Under the pieces are notes generated by a model. That model saw nothing but the letters and a program-made list of their open reading frames with translations. It did no database searches and was not told where the DNA came from. The position numbers and the translations under genes are program-made. Shown one piece after another: positions 10,072-19,277 of a DNA stretch of 64,000 nucleotides. The first letter of the stretch is position 1, and each line of letters starts with the position of its first letter. The stretch comes from Spartobacteria bacterium LR76 (lineage in GTDB: Bacteria; Verrucomicrobiota; Verrucomicrobiia; Chthoniobacterales; Terrimicrobiaceae). The DNA is taken from assembly GCA_003054655.1 (NCBI GenBank), contig QAYZ01000016.1, positions 992,001 to 1,056,000 on the forward strand. The letters run 5' to 3'.

Positions 10072-10611
10072 CTAACGAAGCGGAGCCGTCGCGAGGGTCG
10101 CCACGCGGCGGTAGCCCCGGTGGGAAAGTTCCGCCGCAGCGTAGGACGCAAAGGCGGGACTCTGCCCGACGGCGGGAAGCAGGACGATCATCTCGTCACT
10201 GATCGCATCGAGCTTGGGCCGGATGTCGCGCTTCAGGTCAAACGGCGGATACGCGGGCAGCGTTCCTCCCCGGCTCCAGGAGCGGATGAGTGTCTTCTGG
10301 ATCGCGCGGGAGGCCGCCATCTGGGCCTTCATGAACGCCTCGACCTGCATGGCAGGCACGCCCTTGGCCTCCCCCTTGCTGACGAGCCCGGCGAGAAGCT
10401 CCGCCTCCCGCTTGGGATCGTAAACCGGCAGAGTATCGCGGAACTTGACCCACGCGACCTGCGAGGCGAGGTCCAGCCGGTCGCCCATCAGCTCCACCAT
10501 GCGCTTCTGCGGCAGCGTCGGTTGATAGGAGGAATGGGATGCTGGTGTGGCGCATCCCCCGACGAGCGCGAGGCAACACATGGCGAGAAAGGAACGTCTC
10601 AGCGTTTTCAT
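10072..10611 (-). CDS. Exported chorismate mutase-like lipoprotein (AroQ-gamma type)
   Basis: The 179-residue product begins with a lipoprotein signal peptide: MKTLRRSF, a hydrophobic core, then the lipobox LVGGC with Cys20. The mature part has the all-helical AroQ pattern: RMVELMGDRLDLASQVAWVK, PVYDPKREAELLAGL, and AFMKAQMAASRAIQKTL. Exported AroQ-gamma enzymes convert chorismate to prephenate outside the cytoplasm, with a largely unexplained purpose. The ATG lies two bases after the stop of the Gfo/Idh/MocA gene, so it is in that operon. A larger open frame continuing upstream is a shadow. The family call is good; activity is inferred. Confidence 0.8.
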   Translation of the reverse strand: MKTLRRSFLAMCCLALVGGCATPASHSSYQPTLPQKRMVELMGDRLDLASQVAWVKFRDTLPVYDPKREAELLAGLVSKGEAKGVPAMQVEAFMKAQMAASRAIQKTLIRSWSRGGTLPAYPPFDLKRDIRPKLDAISDEMIVLLPAVGQSPAFASYAAAELSHRGYRRVATLATAPLR

Positions 10612-10613
10612 CC

Positions 10614-11771
10614 TCAGAGCGTGGGAAACTTCACCCACTTCGCGCCGAGGCTGGAGCTCTTCACCGCCGTCTCGATGAAGGCCATGCCGTACACGCCATC
10701 GTCGATCGTCGGATAATCCACATCCTTCGGCACCTTCTTGCCCGCGACCTCCGCCCGGATGGCGCGGAAGGCCTCGGTGTAGATGTTTCCAAAGGCTTCC
10801 AGATAGCCCTCGGGATGCCCGGCGGGAATGCGCGTGAATTTCTGGAGCTTCGGCGAGAGATAGCCATTGCCCCGGCCCCAGACCTGACGCGGCTGGTCGG
10901 GGTACTTCACCACGAGCTGGTTCGGATGCTCCTGATGCCACTCCAGGGAGGCCTTGGTGCCGTAGACGCGGATGTTGAGGTTATTCTCCTCGCCGATGGC
11001 AATCTGCGAGGCGAAGAGCGTGCCCTTCGCGCCGCCCTTGTAGCGTACGAGGATGCTGCCGTCGTCATCGAGCAGGCGGCCTTTCACAAAGGTGGAAAGG
11101 TCCGCGCAAAGGCTCTCGATCTCCAGCCCCGTGATGTAGTGCGCGAGATTCTCGGCATGCGTGCCGATGTCGCCGAGCGAACCCGCCGCGCCGCTGCGCT
11201 TCGGGTCCGTGCGCCACGCGGCCTGCTTCTGCCCGTCCTTTTCGAGGAAGGAACTCAGCCACCCCTGCGGGTACTCTGCCACCACCTTGCGGATCTCGCC
11301 GAGGTAGCCGGAGCGCACGAGTTCGCGCGCCTGCTTCACCATGACGTTGCCGGTGTAGTTGTGAGTCAATACAAAGACCTTGCCACTTTTGGCCACGACC
11401 TTGCGCAGCTCCTTGGCCTGCTTGAGGTCAAAGGTCACCGGCTTGTCGCAGATCACGTTGAAGCCGCTCTCCAGGAAAAGCTTCGCGGGGCCGAAGTGCT
11501 GGTGGTTCGGCGTGACGATGACAACGAAATCGAGGCGCTCGCTGGTGGGCTTGTCCTTTTCCGCCGCCGCCATTTCCTCATAGCTGCCGTAGACCCGCGA
11601 GGGATCAAGGTTCAGATCCGCGCCGGATTCCCGCGAGCGTGCGGCGTCCGAGGAGAACGCCCCGGCCACGAGTTCCGCCTGCTGGTCCATCGCCGCCGCG
11701 ATGCGGTGAACCGCACCAATAAAGGCTCCGCGGCCACCGCCTATCATTCCGTATCGAAGTTTGCGTGCCAT
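10614..11771 (-). CDS. Gfo/Idh/MocA-family oxidoreductase
   Basis: An NAD(P)-dependent sugar or polyol dehydrogenase of 385 residues, presumably cytoplasmic. The N-terminal Rossmann fold begins at once ([17 protein letters not shown]), and the family's EKP-like motif appears as CDKPVTF near residue 110. The C-terminal alpha/beta domain carries [20 protein letters not shown], with the conserved histidine. The exact substrate cannot be read from sequence. It follows the TIM-barrel isomerase gene by eight bases, a common pairing in inositol or sugar catabolism. The ATG has a weak AGGA eight bases upstream. Confidence 0.9.
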   Translation of the reverse strand: MARKLRYGMIGGGRGAFIGAVHRIAAAMDQQAELVAGAFSSDAARSRESGADLNLDPSRVYGSYEEMAAAEKDKPTSERLDFVVIVTPNHQHFGPAKLFLESGFNVICDKPVTFDLKQAKELRKVVAKSGKVFVLTHNYTGNVMVKQARELVRSGYLGEIRKVVAEYPQGWLSSFLEKDGQKQAAWRTDPKRSGAAGSLGDIGTHAENLAHYITGLEIESLCADLSTFVKGRLLDDDGSILVRYKGGAKGTLFASQIAIGEENNLNIRVYGTKASLEWHQEHPNQLVVKYPDQPRQVWGRGNGYLSPKLQKFTRIPAGHPEGYLEAFGNIYTEAFRAIRAEVAGKKVPKDVDYPTIDDGVYGMAFIETAVKSSSLGAKWVKFPTL

Positions 11772-11779
11772 AAAAAATC

Positions 11780-12817
11780 CTACTGCTCTGCTTTGTCGAA
11801 GGCTGAATCAAACGCCCGTGCGCTGGAGGGGAAGTCCAGGGCGCGGACAGCGCGAGCCGCCTCGGTCGCGCCATGGATGCGGTCCATGCGCGCATCCTCC
11901 CACTCCACGGAGAGCGGGCCGTGGTATCCTATGTCGTTGAGCGCCACGATCACATCCTCAAAGCGGATGTCGCCGCGCCCGATCGAGCGAAAATCCCAGA
12001 ACCGCCGGGCATCGCCAAAGCTCGTGTGCCCGCCGAAGACGCCGACTGATCCGTCACCGTGGCCCCACCAGACATCCTTCATATGGGCGTGATAGATGCG
12101 GTCGGAGAAGGTGCGGATGAACTTCACATAATCCACCCCCTGATAGCCCAGATGCGAGGGGTCGTAGTTAAAGCCAAAGCGCTTGTGCCCGCCGACAGCC
12201 TCAATGGCCCGTTGGGCGGAGACAATATCAAAGGCGATCTCCGTCGGATGCACCTCCAGCGCGAAGTTCACATTCAACGCGTCGTAGGCATCGAGGATCG
12301 GCGTCCAGCGGTCGGCGAAGTCTTCAAATCCCTTGTCCCAGTAGGCCTGCGTCGTCGGCGGGAAGGCATAGATGGAGTGCCAGATCGAGGAGCCGGTGAA
12401 TCCATTGACTACGGCCAGTTCACCGGCCTTCGCTCCCGGTTTGGCATCGAAAAACGCGCGGGCAGCCTTGCCCGTGGCGATCATCTCCTCCGCAGCCCGC
12501 TGGCGGACACCCTCGGGATTCCCATCGCCCCAGACCGCAGGCGGCAGGATGCTGCGATGACGGTCGTCGATGAGATCGCATACCGCCTGTCCGACGAGGT
12601 GATTCGACAGGGCAAAACAGGTCAGACCATTCTCACCGAGAAGCTTCCAGAGGGTTGGGATGTAGGCCGGATCAGCCAAGGCCTTGCGGACGTCGAAGTG
12701 GTCGCCCCAGCAGGCGAGTTCCACACCATCGTATCCCATGGACTTGACGAGTGGGAGGAGTTCGCGAACCGGGAGGTCCGCCCATTGGCCGGTAAACAAC
12801 GTGAGGGGTCGGGGCAT
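11780..12817 (-). CDS. Sugar phosphate isomerase/epimerase (xylose isomerase-like TIM barrel)
   Basis: A 345-residue protein of the AP endonuclease 2/IolE-like family. Visible signs are [22 protein letters not shown] at the N-terminus (opening strand and helix) with [14 protein letters not shown] next. Metal-site strands follow as [23 protein letters not shown] and [11 protein letters not shown], the last leading to [11 protein letters not shown]. These supply the Glu, Asp and His ligands expected of the family. The start is taken at ATG 12817, because the frame's extension to 12859 lacks family character. It heads the operon with the oxidoreductase and the chorismate-mutase lipoprotein. The substrate is unknown. 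Confidence 0.87.
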   Translation of the reverse strand: MPRPLTLFTGQWADLPVRELLPLVKSMGYDGVELACWGDHFDVRKALADPAYIPTLWKLLGENGLTCFALSNHLVGQAVCDLIDDRHRSILPPAVWGDGNPEGVRQRAAEEMIATGKAARAFFDAKPGAKAGELAVVNGFTGSSIWHSIYAFPPTTQAYWDKGFEDFADRWTPILDAYDALNVNFALEVHPTEIAFDIVSAQRAIEAVGGHKRFGFNYDPSHLGYQGVDYVKFIRTFSDRIYHAHMKDVWWGHGDGSVGVFGGHTSFGDARRFWDFRSIGRGDIRFEDVIVALNDIGYHGPLSVEWEDARMDRIHGATEAARAVRALDFPSSARAFDSAFDKAEQ

Positions 12818-12918
12818 GGGTCCGTAATGTGTCAGCCTCGCCGCCCGGGCGCAAGCCATCGGATTCGCCCTTGTTCCGCTCCGCGATTTGCGCCAGAAAC
12901 GGGAAAGTGCGACCCTTG

Positions 12919-14688
12919 ATGGCTTTGCGAATCTCTCCCCTCGTCCTCGGCATCACGTTATCCCTGGCCGCTGCGTTCGGACTCCGAGCACAGGATCTGC
13001 GCCGCCCGCCGACTCCGGCAGATCGCCAGCAATTTGGCTCCGCCGGATGGCCCGCCGCCCGGGATCAACTTCAGGCCGCCCTGCTCGCCGCCTACGCGCC
13101 CGGCGGCTCGCAACGTCCCGGTAGCACGGGCGTGACGGCCTTCAAGAGCTGGCTCCTGCTCTGGAAATGGGCCGACTTGCTCGCGCAGCCCGAGCAACCC
13201 TTCGGCACACAAACCGCCGACTTCCAACCGGCCCCCGATGCAAAGACGAATGCAGACCTCCTCGATCCGACGGTGGTGCGTGATTGGATATCTGATGAGG
13301 CATTCGGCGCCATGTTGTTTTCCACCCTGTCGCCGGAGGACAACGCAACCCAGGTCTTGAAAAACCTTCAGGATATCGCACAAGCCAGCCCGGCGAAGTT
13401 CCGGGAGTATCCGGCGCTCGCCATCGCGCTAGCCGTGGTCTACGACGTGCCCCTGCCTCCCTACTGGCCGCACCATCAGGTGACCCAATCCCTCATCCCA
13501 ATCACCAACCAGAGCGCGGCGGAGCGCTTCGCCTATTGGTCAACCGCCAATGACGCCCACGATCTTCTGCTCGACATTCGCAAACTCGATCCCGAGCAGT
13601 TGAAATTCCTCATCGACGCACCGATCGATCCCGCGGAGTTTGCCTGGGCGCGCAAGCGGGTGCGTCTTTCCCGCAACGAGATGCCGAAGGCCTTCTCGAT
13701 GATCCGCTACGATCGCGAGCGCCTGCTCGGTCAGCAATACTCCTGGACGGAGGGGCCGTATACCCTCGAGGAGATCTATTCCAAAGGAGGCATCTGTGTC
13801 GATCAGGCCTATTTCGCCAGCATGGTTGGCAAGGCCCGGGGATTGCCCACCCTGTACTTTTCCGGCCAGGGGGTGGACGGCGGTCATGCGTGGTTCGGCT
13901 ACATGAAGATGGACGACAAGTGGGAGCTGGATTGCGGCCGCTATGAGAACCAGAACTACGCCACCGGCGAGGCACTCGACCCGCAAACCTGGACGCCGAT
14001 CAGCGACCACGAACTCCAGTTTCTCGCCAAGCGCTTTCGCGACACCCCGCTTTACGCCGCTTCGCAGGATGACATCATGTTCGCCGAGCTGTTCCTCGCT
14101 TCAGGACAGAATGACCGGGCGCTACGCGCTGCCGACAGCGCCATCTCGGTGTGCCCGGAGAATCCCGATGCCTGGAATGAAAAGACCCGGATCCTGGAAA
14201 AAACCCAGGCGTCTCTCCCGGTTCTGCGCACCCACCTGGAAGCCGCTGCCAAGCAATTCACCAGTTATCGAGACCTTCGCGTCGACTATCAAGTCGCCCT
14301 CGCCAAGGTCGCCCGAGCCCAAGGGGACTCAACGACAGCAGACACCCTTGAGCGCCTCGCCCTGAGCCAGAATAAAAAGAAGCGCTCCGACCTGAGCGTC
14401 GGCATCGCAGCCGACCGACTTTCCTCGCTGGTCGAGCAAAAGCAGTTCGACGAAGCCTTCAAGGAATACAAGAAGCAGATCAACGGTCTGGGTAAAACCG
14501 GGGGCGGCAATTTCTTCTATGATATCGTGGAGCCTTTCGCCATGGCCCTGAAAGGTGCGGGCGATGACGCGAAAGCGGAAAACGCCGTGGCTCTCGCTCG
14601 CAAGGCGCTCCGCCCCGAGCCCGGCGGAATCCTCGATGTCGACATGAAGCAGTTGGAAAATGCCATTTCCGCCAAGGCCGGAAACTGA
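12919..14688 (+). CDS. Secreted transglutaminase-like protein with TPR-like C-terminus
   Basis: The 589-residue product starts with a signal peptide ([20 protein letters not shown], cut after GLRAQ), so it is exported. A papain-like transglutaminase core lies in the middle. Candidate catalytic residues are Cys in [10 protein letters not shown] near residue 293, His in GGHAWFGYM near 323 and Asp in WELDCGRY near 337. The C-terminal third is helical with TPR-like spacing ([20 protein letters not shown]). Whether it is a protease, a crosslinker or a structural protein cannot be decided. It is divergent from the isomerase operon and convergent with mdh. ATG 12919 is chosen because it opens the signal peptide. 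Confidence 0.75.
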   Translation: MALRISPLVLGITLSLAAAFGLRAQDLRRPPTPADRQQFGSAGWPAARDQLQAALLAAYAPGGSQRPGSTGVTAFKSWLLLWKWADLLAQPEQPFGTQTADFQPAPDAKTNADLLDPTVVRDWISDEAFGAMLFSTLSPEDNATQVLKNLQDIAQASPAKFREYPALAIALAVVYDVPLPPYWPHHQVTQSLIPITNQSAAERFAYWSTANDAHDLLLDIRKLDPEQLKFLIDAPIDPAEFAWARKRVRLSRNEMPKAFSMIRYDRERLLGQQYSWTEGPYTLEEIYSKGGICVDQAYFASMVGKARGLPTLYFSGQGVDGGHAWFGYMKMDDKWELDCGRYENQNYATGEALDPQTWTPISDHELQFLAKRFRDTPLYAASQDDIMFAELFLASGQNDRALRAADSAISVCPENPDAWNEKTRILEKTQASLPVLRTHLEAAAKQFTSYRDLRVDYQVALAKVARAQGDSTTADTLERLALSQNKKKRSDLSVGIAADRLSSLVEQKQFDEAFKEYKKQINGLGKTGGGNFFYDIVEPFAMALKGAGDDAKAENAVALARKALRPEPGGILDVDMKQLENAISAKAGN

Positions 14689-14712
14689 TTTTCCCGGAAC
14701 GCTCCCTGTTCC

Positions 14713-14753
14713 GAAAAAAGAAAGGACGCCGATGTCCTGCGACACCGGCGTCC
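14713..14753 (-). terminator. Rho-independent terminator of mdh
   Basis: Bases 14724-14753 form a 13-bp stem with one wobble pair (GGACGCCGATGTC against GACACCGGCGTCC) and a four-base loop. On the minus strand the stem is followed by TTTCTTTTTT, as expected for intrinsic termination 23 bases after the mdh stop. The stem could also stop the convergent plus-strand gene, but it has no T-run on that side. Confidence 0.88.
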
Positions 14754-14775
14754 CGGAGATCAGATGATCAACTGA

Positions 14776-15762
14776 TTAGGCGGGGATCAGTTCCTTCACC
14801 ATCTCGCGCTCCTGCTTGAGCTCGTTGACGGTGGCTTCGATCTTGCCCTTGCTGAAATCGCTGAGCGGCAGGCCCTGAACGATCTCGAGCTTCGAGCCGT
14901 TCGAGCGAACCGGGAACGAGGTGATGAGCCCGGCCTCGATGCCATAGCTGCCGTCGGAGCACAGAGCCACGCTGTGGAAATCGCCAGCGGCGGTCGGCTC
15001 GATGATCGAGCGGACGGTGTCGACCACGCCATGAGCGGCGGACTTGGCCGAGGAGAGACCGCGAGCCTCGATGATGGCCGCACCACGGAGCTGGACGCTC
15101 TTGATGAAGTCATTCTCAAGCCACTGGGTGTCCGTGATGACGGAGGTCACCGGCTTGCCGTTGATCTTGGCGTTTTCAAAATCCGGATAGAGCGTGCTGG
15201 AGTGGTTGCCCCAGATGGCGACGTTGGAGACAGCGGTGGAATGCACCCCGGCCTTGGTGGCGAGCTGCGACTTGGCGCGGTTCTCGTCGAGGCGAGTCAT
15301 GGCAAACCAGCGGTCGCTGGGCACGTCGCGGCCATTGTTCATGGCGATGAGACAGTTCGTGTTGCAGGGGTTGCCCACGACGACGACGCGTACGTCGGAG
15401 GCGGCGTTCTTCGCGATGGCGGAACCCTGGGAGATGAAAATCTTGCCGTTGATGCCGAGGAGATCCTTGCGCTCCATACCGGCCTTGCGCGGCACGCTGC
15501 CGACGAGGAGAGCCCAGTTGGCACCACGGAAGCCTTCGTCAAGGTCAGACGTGGCTACGATATCGGAGAGAAGCGGGAACGAGCAGTCATTGAGTTCCAT
15601 CACCACACCCTCGAGCGGCTTGAGAGCGTTGGGGATTTCGATGAGGCGAAGTTCGACAGGCTGGTCCGGACCGAAAACAGAACCGGAAGCGATACGGGGG
15701 AGGAGAGAGTATCCGATCTGACCCGCAGCGCCGGTCACAGCGACTTTAATGGGAGCTTTCAT
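14776..15762 (-). CDS. mdh: Malate dehydrogenase (NAD-dependent)
   Basis: Cytoplasmic enzyme of the citric acid cycle that interconverts malate and oxaloacetate. It has 328 residues, as usual for the two-domain type related to the cytosolic enzyme. The dinucleotide-binding loop is [19 protein letters not shown] at the N-terminus. The substrate-binding segments [16 protein letters not shown] and [12 protein letters not shown] and the catalytic histidine region [13 protein letters not shown] are all present. The gene stands alone, between its own terminator and the terminator of the HU gene. No Shine-Dalgarno-like sequence precedes the ATG. Confidence 0.97.
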   Translation of the reverse strand: MKAPIKVAVTGAAGQIGYSLLPRIASGSVFGPDQPVELRLIEIPNALKPLEGVVMELNDCSFPLLSDIVATSDLDEGFRGANWALLVGSVPRKAGMERKDLLGINGKIFISQGSAIAKNAASDVRVVVVGNPCNTNCLIAMNNGRDVPSDRWFAMTRLDENRAKSQLATKAGVHSTAVSNVAIWGNHSSTLYPDFENAKINGKPVTSVITDTQWLENDFIKSVQLRGAAIIEARGLSSAKSAAHGVVDTVRSIIEPTAAGDFHSVALCSDGSYGIEAGLITSFPVRSNGSKLEIVQGLPLSDFSKGKIEATVNELKQEREMVKELIPA

Positions 15763-15849
15763 ACATTAATAAAACTAATGCAAGATGCGCTTTTCCCAAA
15801 GGACAAAAGCAGAAATCGCGAAGAATTTCGCGTAAACCGCCGTTCCGGA

Positions 15850-15888
15850 AAATGAGAAACCCCGTTTGCCTCGCGGCAATACGGGGTT
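15850..15888 (-). terminator. Hairpin terminator of the HU gene
   Basis: Bases 15858-15888 fold into a stem of 13 pairs with one bulged base (AACCCCGTTTGCC against GGCAATACGGGGTT) and a four-base loop. On the minus strand it is followed by the moderately T-rich TCTCATTTTCC. It lies 26 bases after the stop of the HU gene and before the mdh start. Confidence 0.75.
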
Positions 15889-15914
15889 CCTCGGTGCTGG
15901 GGGAGAAAGTGGTT

Positions 15915-16184
15915 TTAGACGAGTTCCTTGAGGGCCTTGCCTGCGACGAACTTGACCGTCTTCGAGGCCTTGATCTTGATCTTCTGGCCGGTCTTCGGGT
16001 TCACACCCGTGCGGGCCTTGCGGCTGGCGACCTTGAAAGTTCCGAAGCCGATGAGCTGCACCGTCTTGGTTTTCTTGACGCCGAGCTTGATGCCGTCGAT
16101 CACCGCGTTAACCGCGCGCTCCGCATCTGCTTTGCTGGTTCCGAGAGATTTCTGGACGGCTTCGACGAGTGCAACTTTGTTCAT
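15915..16184 (-). CDS. hup: HU/IHF-family DNA-binding protein
   Basis: An 89-residue nucleoid protein that bends DNA as a dimer. It begins MNKVALVEAVQKSLGTSK and carries the family signature of glycine-rich turn and beta arm, GFGTFKVASRKARTGVNPKT, followed by the basic KIKIKASKTVKFVAGKALK end. The arm has the RTGVNPKTG form with the conserved proline that intercalates DNA. A single protein gene lies between a candidate promoter at 16214-16243 and a terminator, so it is a monocistronic unit. HU and IHF subunits cannot be told apart here; HU is the more likely. Confidence 0.95.
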   Translation of the reverse strand: MNKVALVEAVQKSLGTSKADAERAVNAVIDGIKLGVKKTKTVQLIGFGTFKVASRKARTGVNPKTGQKIKIKASKTVKFVAGKALKELV

Positions 16185-16213
16185 TGAAGGAGAAAAGATT
16201 GAGACTGTCGGGG

Positions 16214-16243
16214 ACTATGACTAAGTTCCCCTGCATCTGTCAA
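16214..16243 (-). promoter_or_regulatory. Candidate sigma-70 promoter of the HU gene
   Basis: On the minus strand a perfect TTGACA (16238-16243) is followed after 18 bases by CATAGT (16214-16219), four of six matches to the -10 consensus. Transcription would start about 20 bases upstream of the ATG. This is motif reading only. Confidence 0.5.
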
Positions 16244-16337
16244 CGTTTTCAGAGGAAAAAGTGAAGGAAGCACATTTCTCCGAAAATGCAAATCGCCCGG
16301 GAGTTGCGGCCAGCAGGCGCGAGTCGTATAGAGCAGC

Positions 16338-16892
16338 ATGACCTTCGAGGAACAAATCGCCCTCTATCTCGGGCGGGAACCACGCGTCGCAAAATCCGCC
16401 TATATCGCCCCCGGCGCCTTTGTGGCGGGCGATGTCACCCTCGGTGAGGAATCCAGCATCTGGCCGGGATGTTCCCTGCGCGGCGACATCGCTCCCATCG
16501 TGATCGGCGCTCACTCCAATGTGCAAGACGGCTCCGTCGTCCACGTCGCGGATGACAAGCCCGCCCTCATCGGCGAATGGGTCACCATCGGCCACCAGGC
16601 CATCGTGCACGCCTGCGAGATCGAGGACGAGGTGCTCATCGGCATGGGCGCGGTGGTTCTGGATGGCGCCAAGATCGGCGCGCGCAGCATCGTCGGAGCG
16701 GGCGCTGTCGTCACAGGCCGCATGGTTGTTCCTCCCGGCTCGCTCGTGCTCGGCTCCCCGGCGGTAATCAAGCGCCAGCTCTCCGCGGAAGAGCAGTCCA
16801 AAGTGCGCGTCTGGGCGGAGCGTTACGTCACCGTCTCCCGCGCCTACCTCTCCGGCATGGCCAAGGTTGCCCGCCCCTCCACCTGCTGCTAG
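16338..16892 (+). CDS. Gamma-carbonic anhydrase family protein
   Basis: A 184-residue left-handed beta-helix protein of the YrdA/PaaY/CaiE group. Hexapeptide repeats run from residue 20 to 140 (for example YIAPGAFVAGDVTLGEESSI). The three histidines expected to bind zinc or iron are in GAHSNVQDGSVVHV and IGHQAIVHACEI. The family includes carbonic anhydrases and acyl-CoA thioesterase-like proteins, so activity is uncertain although the metal site looks complete. It ends with two cysteines (TCC). The following gene starts ten bases later, suggesting an operon. Confidence 0.88.
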   Translation: MTFEEQIALYLGREPRVAKSAYIAPGAFVAGDVTLGEESSIWPGCSLRGDIAPIVIGAHSNVQDGSVVHVADDKPALIGEWVTIGHQAIVHACEIEDEVLIGMGAVVLDGAKIGARSIVGAGAVVTGRMVVPPGSLVLGSPAVIKRQLSAEEQSKVRVWAERYVTVSRAYLSGMAKVARPSTCC

Positions 16893-16901
16893 GCTGCATT
16901 C

Positions 16902-17378
16902 ATGAGCAAGCCCGTGGAACAGATAGTTGTTCGTGCGATCATTCCGACGAGTGCTGGCGTCGCTGTCTTCGTCGGTAATATCGAGAAAGTCTTCGTCATC
17001 TATGTCGACCCCAGCGTCGGCAGCGCGATCAACATGTTCCTCAACGGCACCGCCAAGGAGCGCCCCCTCACCCACGATCTCATGGCGCTCATCCTCGCCT
17101 CGCTGGGCGCGAAGGTGGACCGCGTCGTCATCAATGATCTCAAGAGCGGCACCTACTTCGGGCGGCTCATTCTCACGGCGGAAAACGAACTCCAGCAGCG
17201 CAAGATCATCGAACTCGACGCCCGCCCCAGCGATTGTATTGCCCTCGCCTGCCAGCAAAAAGCTCCCATTTATGTGAGCAAGGAAGTCTGGGACGAGGTC
17301 GAGGACATGTCCGACGTCCTGATCTCCATGCAGCAGCAACAGCAGGAGCAATCCGGCGAGGAAGACGAGGAAGGCTAA
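16902..17378 (+). CDS. Bifunctional nuclease (BFN/DUF151) domain protein
   Basis: A 158-residue protein of the BFN-domain family, known for members with RNase and DNase activity. The domain spans residues 8 to about 130, with family stretches AINMFLNGTAKERPLTHDLM, RVVINDLKSGTYFGRL and ELDARPSDCIALA. The C-terminus is a Gln- and Glu-rich tail (QQQQQEQSGEEDEE), probably disordered. It follows the gamma-carbonic anhydrase gene by nine bases. Nuclease activity for this member is inference. Confidence 0.88.
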   Translation: MSKPVEQIVVRAIIPTSAGVAVFVGNIEKVFVIYVDPSVGSAINMFLNGTAKERPLTHDLMALILASLGAKVDRVVINDLKSGTYFGRLILTAENELQQRKIIELDARPSDCIALACQQKAPIYVSKEVWDEVEDMSDVLISMQQQQQEQSGEEDEEG

Positions 17379-17457
17379 AGCCGATCAAGAAATCAGCAGC
17401 CCGCCCCGGACACACCGGCCGGATGCAAAAAGCGCGCATGGAATTCCGCCCGTGTCC

Positions 17458-17488
17458 CAATATCAACATCAAATGGCTGACCCCATTT
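17458..17488 (+). repeat. RAYT-associated repeat, copy 1
   Basis: Contains the core AAATGGCTGACCCC preceded by a TATCAACATC arm. It is the most diverged of four related copies in 17.4-20.0 kb, and it forms an inverted pair with copy 2 around the 17524 gene. Confidence 0.7.
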
Positions 17489-17523
17489 CACGGTGCTGCA
17501 TCATCTCCATATAGTACAAGTTC

Positions 17524-18135
17524 ATGTCCATGAAACGAGTCGTGTTTGTTTTTTGGGTGATGTTTGTGGTCTGCATCGATGTTGATGCTTTTGATGCTGG
17601 TGACATCTGGTCTCGCTCCCCTGATGGGGGATTTGTTATTTTGAGAAATAACGAAGATCCTGTGTTTTGGGATTTGAAATCGAATTCTTCGGTTGGCTCT
17701 ATCTTGAGAAAATCCGAGAAAGGGGAAATCTCCAATCTACAGGTTGTAGCGTCGTGGTCTCCCGATGGAAGGAAGGTGGCTGTATTATTATATTATGGCA
17801 CTCGCTTGAGTGATCTTCGTATTTTTCAGAAAAACAAAGATGGGCGGTTTCGGGAGCTGAAAATATCGCTGCCTAATCAGGTTGAATATAAGGCTGGTGA
17901 AGGAGCTCCTGGTTTTGATGAGAATGCGGTGGGGCCATGGACTGATAATCGGACGGTTGCCCTTCTTTTGGGGAACTGTAAGGAATTTGAATCAGGTTCT
18001 CAGCATTTTTTTGTTGCGTTTACATTCACCGTAGATGGTGGCGCAGGAGTGGTTGAGGTCAAAAAACGAATGGGGCCGCTCGATGATCGTGCGTCTAGCG
18101 AATTTCTAAACGCATGGGGCAATATCTATTGGTAG
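17524..18135 (+). CDS. Putative exported protein of unknown function, AT-rich
   Basis: I do not recognise this 203-residue protein. It begins with a likely signal peptide (MKRVVFVFWVMFVVCIDVDA; ATG at 17524 or 17530). Two segments, WSRSPDGGFVILRN and ASWSPDGRKVAVLLYYG, look like single blades of a WD40/TolB-type beta-propeller, but there are too few for a full propeller. The gene is visibly richer in A and T than its neighbours, which suggests recent acquisition. Inverted copies of the RAYT repeat lie about 35 bases on either side of it, so it may have moved with, or been captured by, that element. Confidence 0.65.
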   Translation: MSMKRVVFVFWVMFVVCIDVDAFDAGDIWSRSPDGGFVILRNNEDPVFWDLKSNSSVGSILRKSEKGEISNLQVVASWSPDGRKVAVLLYYGTRLSDLRIFQKNKDGRFRELKISLPNQVEYKAGEGAPGFDENAVGPWTDNRTVALLLGNCKEFESGSQHFFVAFTFTVDGGAGVVEVKKRMGPLDDRASSEFLNAWGNIYW

Positions 18136-18166
18136 ATATGGTGGATTTATCGAGAAAATGAGAAAA

Positions 18167-18194
18167 TGGGTCAGCCATTTAATATTGATATTTC
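18167..18194 (-). repeat. RAYT-associated repeat, copy 2
   Basis: Reads GGGTCAGCCATTT then AATATTGATATT on the plus strand, the inverse of copies 1 and 3. It lies 42 bases after the transposase stop, so with copy 3 it bounds the transposase gene. Confidence 0.8.
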
Positions 18195-18235
18195 AAGGAT
18201 CTGTTTCCGCGCTTTCACCATCCTCCGATCCTCCC

Positions 18236-19219
18236 TCATTTTTGTCTCGCCTCCTTTGCCAGTCGGCAGACCCCGGCTCTCGTTCCCATTCTCAATTCCT
18301 CGCTGATCCAATCCAGCCTCACCGTTGTTTCGTCCTGAATCATTGCCGCCAGCAGACCCTTTCTCCAGTCTCCCTTCGCTTGTGCGCGCAATTCCTCCTT
18401 CGACACCTGGAACACCTTCAGCCCGGCTTCGATCAGCCTCGCCGCTCTTCTGGCTCCATGGTCGTTGAGTTGCTCGCCGTGGTAGCCATTCGCCTTTTTG
18501 ATCTTCCGGCCTCCCTTCTCCAGCAAACTCAGCAGCTTTTCCCGAAATTCCTGCGATCCGAATAACCACCCTCTTCTCAGCGAGGAATACACTGCCAGCT
18601 CCGGCTTATCCTTTCCTTCCGAGAAAGTCGCCCCTGCTTTCCCCGGTTCGCTCCAGTCCACCCGTTTCTCCAAGACCTCCAGGAACTCCCTCCTCCCTGA
18701 CGCCGTATCGGCACACCCGCACACCTCCAGGCCCGTCGCTGTCTCCAGCCATTCCGGTCGTTTCGCCGGGCTCGCGAGATAACCCCGTAGACTGCTCCAG
18801 GCGTAACTCTCCAATCCCTCCTCTTCCTGGACCAGCCCCGCTCTTACCGGATTGAGATGCACGTAATCCAGCAACGCCCAAAAGCAATTCCCCGGCTCCA
18901 CGGCGATCGCCTTGTACCGCCCGCCAAAGACGTGGCCCCAAAGCCGATGTCTCACATTCACCCTGCGCGTGTACGCGTTTTGCAGCCATCCCATCCCCTC
19001 CGACAGGTTCGCCTTCGGCGTCTCAACCAGCAAATGGTAGTGATTGCTCATCAACGCATACGCGTGAATCCGCATCCCCGTCTTTTTCGCCGCTTCTCCC
19101 AGCGTCCGGATGAACGTCTTTCGATCCTCATCATCCCTCACAATTGCCTCCCTGCGATCTCCCCTCGCCATCACATGGTACATCGCCCCCTCGTACTCCA
19201 CCCGCACTTGCCTCGCCAT
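18236..19219 (-). CDS. REP-associated tyrosine transposase (RAYT, Y1/HUH family)
   Basis: A 327-residue single-strand DNA transposase of the Y1 family. The N-terminus (MARQVRVEYEGAMYHVMARG) is typical. The metal-binding HUH motif is H60-Y61-H62 in ALMSNHYHLLVE, and the conserved DYVHLNPVRAGLV follows near residue 127. The C-terminal 200 residues form an extension seen in larger RAYT proteins, ending RLAKEARQK. Inverted repeat copies lie 28 bases upstream and 42 bases downstream. The frame is intact, so the element could be active. RAYTs act on nearby palindromic repeats of the REP type; the repeats seen here are the likely partners. Confidence 0.9.
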   Translation of the reverse strand: MARQVRVEYEGAMYHVMARGDRREAIVRDDEDRKTFIRTLGEAAKKTGMRIHAYALMSNHYHLLVETPKANLSEGMGWLQNAYTRRVNVRHRLWGHVFGGRYKAIAVEPGNCFWALLDYVHLNPVRAGLVQEEEGLESYAWSSLRGYLASPAKRPEWLETATGLEVCGCADTASGRREFLEVLEKRVDWSEPGKAGATFSEGKDKPELAVYSSLRRGWLFGSQEFREKLLSLLEKGGRKIKKANGYHGEQLNDHGARRAARLIEAGLKVFQVSKEELRAQAKGDWRKGLLAAMIQDETTVRLDWISEELRMGTRAGVCRLAKEARQK

Positions 19220-19246
19220 GCATTCTTTCTTCCTACCGCCTTAAGG

Positions 19247-19277
19247 AAATATCAATATTAAATGACTGACCCCGTTT
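19247..19277 (+). repeat. RAYT-associated repeat, copy 3
   Basis: Contains AATATCAATATTAAATG followed by ACTGACCCCGTTTT, one base different from the core of the other copies. It lies just upstream of the transposase start and forms an inverted pair with copy 4. It also supplies the stop codon of the small minus-strand gene at 19258. Confidence 0.8.

Noticed and set aside
10612-10941. Upstream extension of the chorismate mutase frame
   Set aside because: It lies out of frame in the oxidoreductase gene, and the lipoprotein signal peptide clearly starts at 10611.
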